Shown: in pieces, positions 14,686-15,435 of the stretch
How the letters are laid out: each line of letters begins with the position of its first letter
How positions within the stretch are numbered: position 1 is the stretch's first letter
Origin: an uncultured Chlamydiaceae bacterium
GTDB taxonomy: Bacteria; Chlamydiota; Chlamydiia; Chlamydiales; Chlamydiaceae
Length of the DNA: 15,435 nucleotides
Assembly: GCA_937884635.1 (NCBI GenBank)
Contig: CALGBW010000049.1
Location: forward strand, 1-15,435
Direction: 5' to 3'
Notes under the pieces: model-generated
Told to the model about the DNA's origin: nothing
Databases searched by the model: none
The model's input: only the letters and a program-made list of their open reading frames with translations
Translations under genes and position numbers: made by a program

Positions 14686-15435
14686 TCACGCCGTCTTACC
14701 TATTCTTGTCTCATGGACATGGCAAATATGCTGAATAAGCGCCTCACCCTCTTGATCTATAAAATCAAAAGCCATCTGCACAACACCAATAGGTAACGTT
14801 GTCAGATCCTTGGCCCAATCGCCGAGTTTTACGTAGTCCTTCTCTGTACACAAAATTCCTACACCTCGACGCATAGCTACCTTATGACTGAAATACTCCA
14901 ACTCTTCTTTCGTAATCCCAGCGTGATCAGGGAGAAAATACGTCCCGATAATTTTAGCCCCTGCCTGTTTCAACATGTGGACAAATCCCTGAGGGAAGCC
15001 TAAACCACAAAAAACTCCTACAGCCATATCACGAATAGAAGCAGCTTCTCCCTTCCCAGACCAAAAAACCTTCTCCAATCGAGGTAGCACTTGTATCTGA
15101 GGAGCCTGACTCCACATGCGCAAGCGCATTCGATTTTCCTCTGAGCAAGAGCCATTCACTAAAATAAAATCAGCAGAATGCAAACGTTCTGGGAAGTCTC
15201 TCAAACGCCCCCTTGGGAAAAAGTGTCCTCCTCCTAAAGGGTCTTGACCGTTCACAAGAACCACTTCTACATCACGATGTAACTGCGTATACTGTAGCCC
15301 ATCGTCTAGCAATAAAATATCGAATTCCTTTGATGCTGCTTGAGCTGTTCTTTTACGATCCTTATGCACCCAAACAGAACCTGGGGGTAACTTCTTAGCC
15401 ATGAGTAGAGGCTCGTCCCCCACTTCTTTGGCAAG
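14686..15435 (-). CDS. lpxK: Tetraacyldisaccharide 4'-kinase LpxK (N-terminus beyond right edge)
   Basis: LpxK phosphorylates the 4' position of the tetraacyldisaccharide precursor to give lipid IVA at the inner membrane. The frame is open to the window end (LAKEVGDEPLLMAKKLP...), giving about 249 residues. The N-terminal membrane anchor and Walker A loop are outside. Visible family marks are VGDEPLLMA, FDILLLDDGLQ (a conserved acidic/DDGLQ segment), a DPLGGGHFFPRGRLRDFPERL segment typical of LpxK, the FCGLGFPQGF region and CTEKDYVKL. The GTG at 15421-15423 is an internal valine codon of VGDEPLL, not a start. The TGA at 14686-14688 lies 106 bases before gltT, and the gap holds an inverted repeat. 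With kdsD nearby, two lipooligosaccharide genes share this strand. Confidence 0.92.
   Translation of the reverse strand, partial: LAKEVGDEPLLMAKKLPPGSVWVHKDRKRTAQAASKEFDILLLDDGLQYTQLHRDVEVVLVNGQDPLGGGHFFPRGRLRDFPERLHSADFILVNGSCSEENRMRLRMWSQAPQIQVLPRLEKVFWSGKGEAASIRDMAVGVFCGLGFPQGFVHMLKQAGAKIIGTYFLPDHAGITKEELEYFSHKVAMRRGVGILCTEKDYVKLGDWAKDLTTLPIGVVQMAFDFIDQEGEALIQHICHVHETRIGKTA

Noticed and set aside
1..15435. Mobile elements, CRISPR arrays, tRNA genes or a transferred island
   Set aside because: No repeat-spacer pattern, transposase, integrase, tRNA cloverleaf or abrupt composition change was seen; gene content is conserved chlamydial core.

Overview
The window looks like a piece of a chlamydial chromosome (family Chlamydiaceae). 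It is AT-rich and densely packed, with no mobile elements, CRISPR arrays or tRNA genes that I can see. The evidence is the neighbourhood prolyl-tRNA synthetase - hrcA-grpE-dnaK - RNase R - coiled-coil/zinc-ribbon protein (CT398 type) - RNase P RNA - KpsF/KdsD - lipoyl E2 - GltT-type carrier - LpxK, and protein sequences typical of the genus. By memory of the C. trachomatis sequences, ProS and DnaK here are clearly diverged, so a species of the psittaci/caviae/felis/pecorum/pneumoniae side is more likely than C. trachomatis itself. I cannot name the species without a search.

Layout. (1) 1-1503: the 3' end of an ABC-transporter solute-binding protein gene on the plus strand meets, with one base between the stop codons, a minus-strand gene for a 369-residue protein of unknown function. 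(2) 1504-3574: a divergent region carries a well-formed promoter (1632-1660) and a roughly 180-nt leader for proS. The leader contains a 48-codon upstream ORF whose stop overlaps the proS start codon (ATGA). (3) 3575-7451: the heat-shock operon hrcA-grpE-dnaK, with a CIRCE-like operator, a near-consensus promoter and a double hairpin after dnaK. (4) 7452-11047: rnr (RNase R), a hairpin terminator, the zinc-ribbon protein gene and the RNase P RNA gene rnpB, all on the plus strand. (5) 11053-15435: minus-strand genes in the order lpxK (cut by the right edge), gltT, an E2 acyltransferase and kdsD, convergent on rnpB.

How the genes work together. HrcA represses its own operon through CIRCE; GrpE and DnaK form the Hsp70 folding machine. 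RNase R and RNase P RNA are RNA-processing functions. KdsD makes arabinose 5-phosphate for Kdo, and LpxK phosphorylates the lipid A precursor that receives Kdo, so both serve lipooligosaccharide synthesis. The E2 protein belongs to a 2-oxoacid dehydrogenase complex whose E1 and E3 are not here. The GltT-type carrier imports a small amino or dicarboxylic acid, but residues needed for acidic substrates appear altered.

Most of the window is conserved chlamydial core. The points most worth a second look are the uncatalogued upstream ORF coupled to proS, the altered substrate-site residues of the GltT-type carrier, the structured lpxK-gltT junction, and the RNase P RNA arm lacking a GGU motif.
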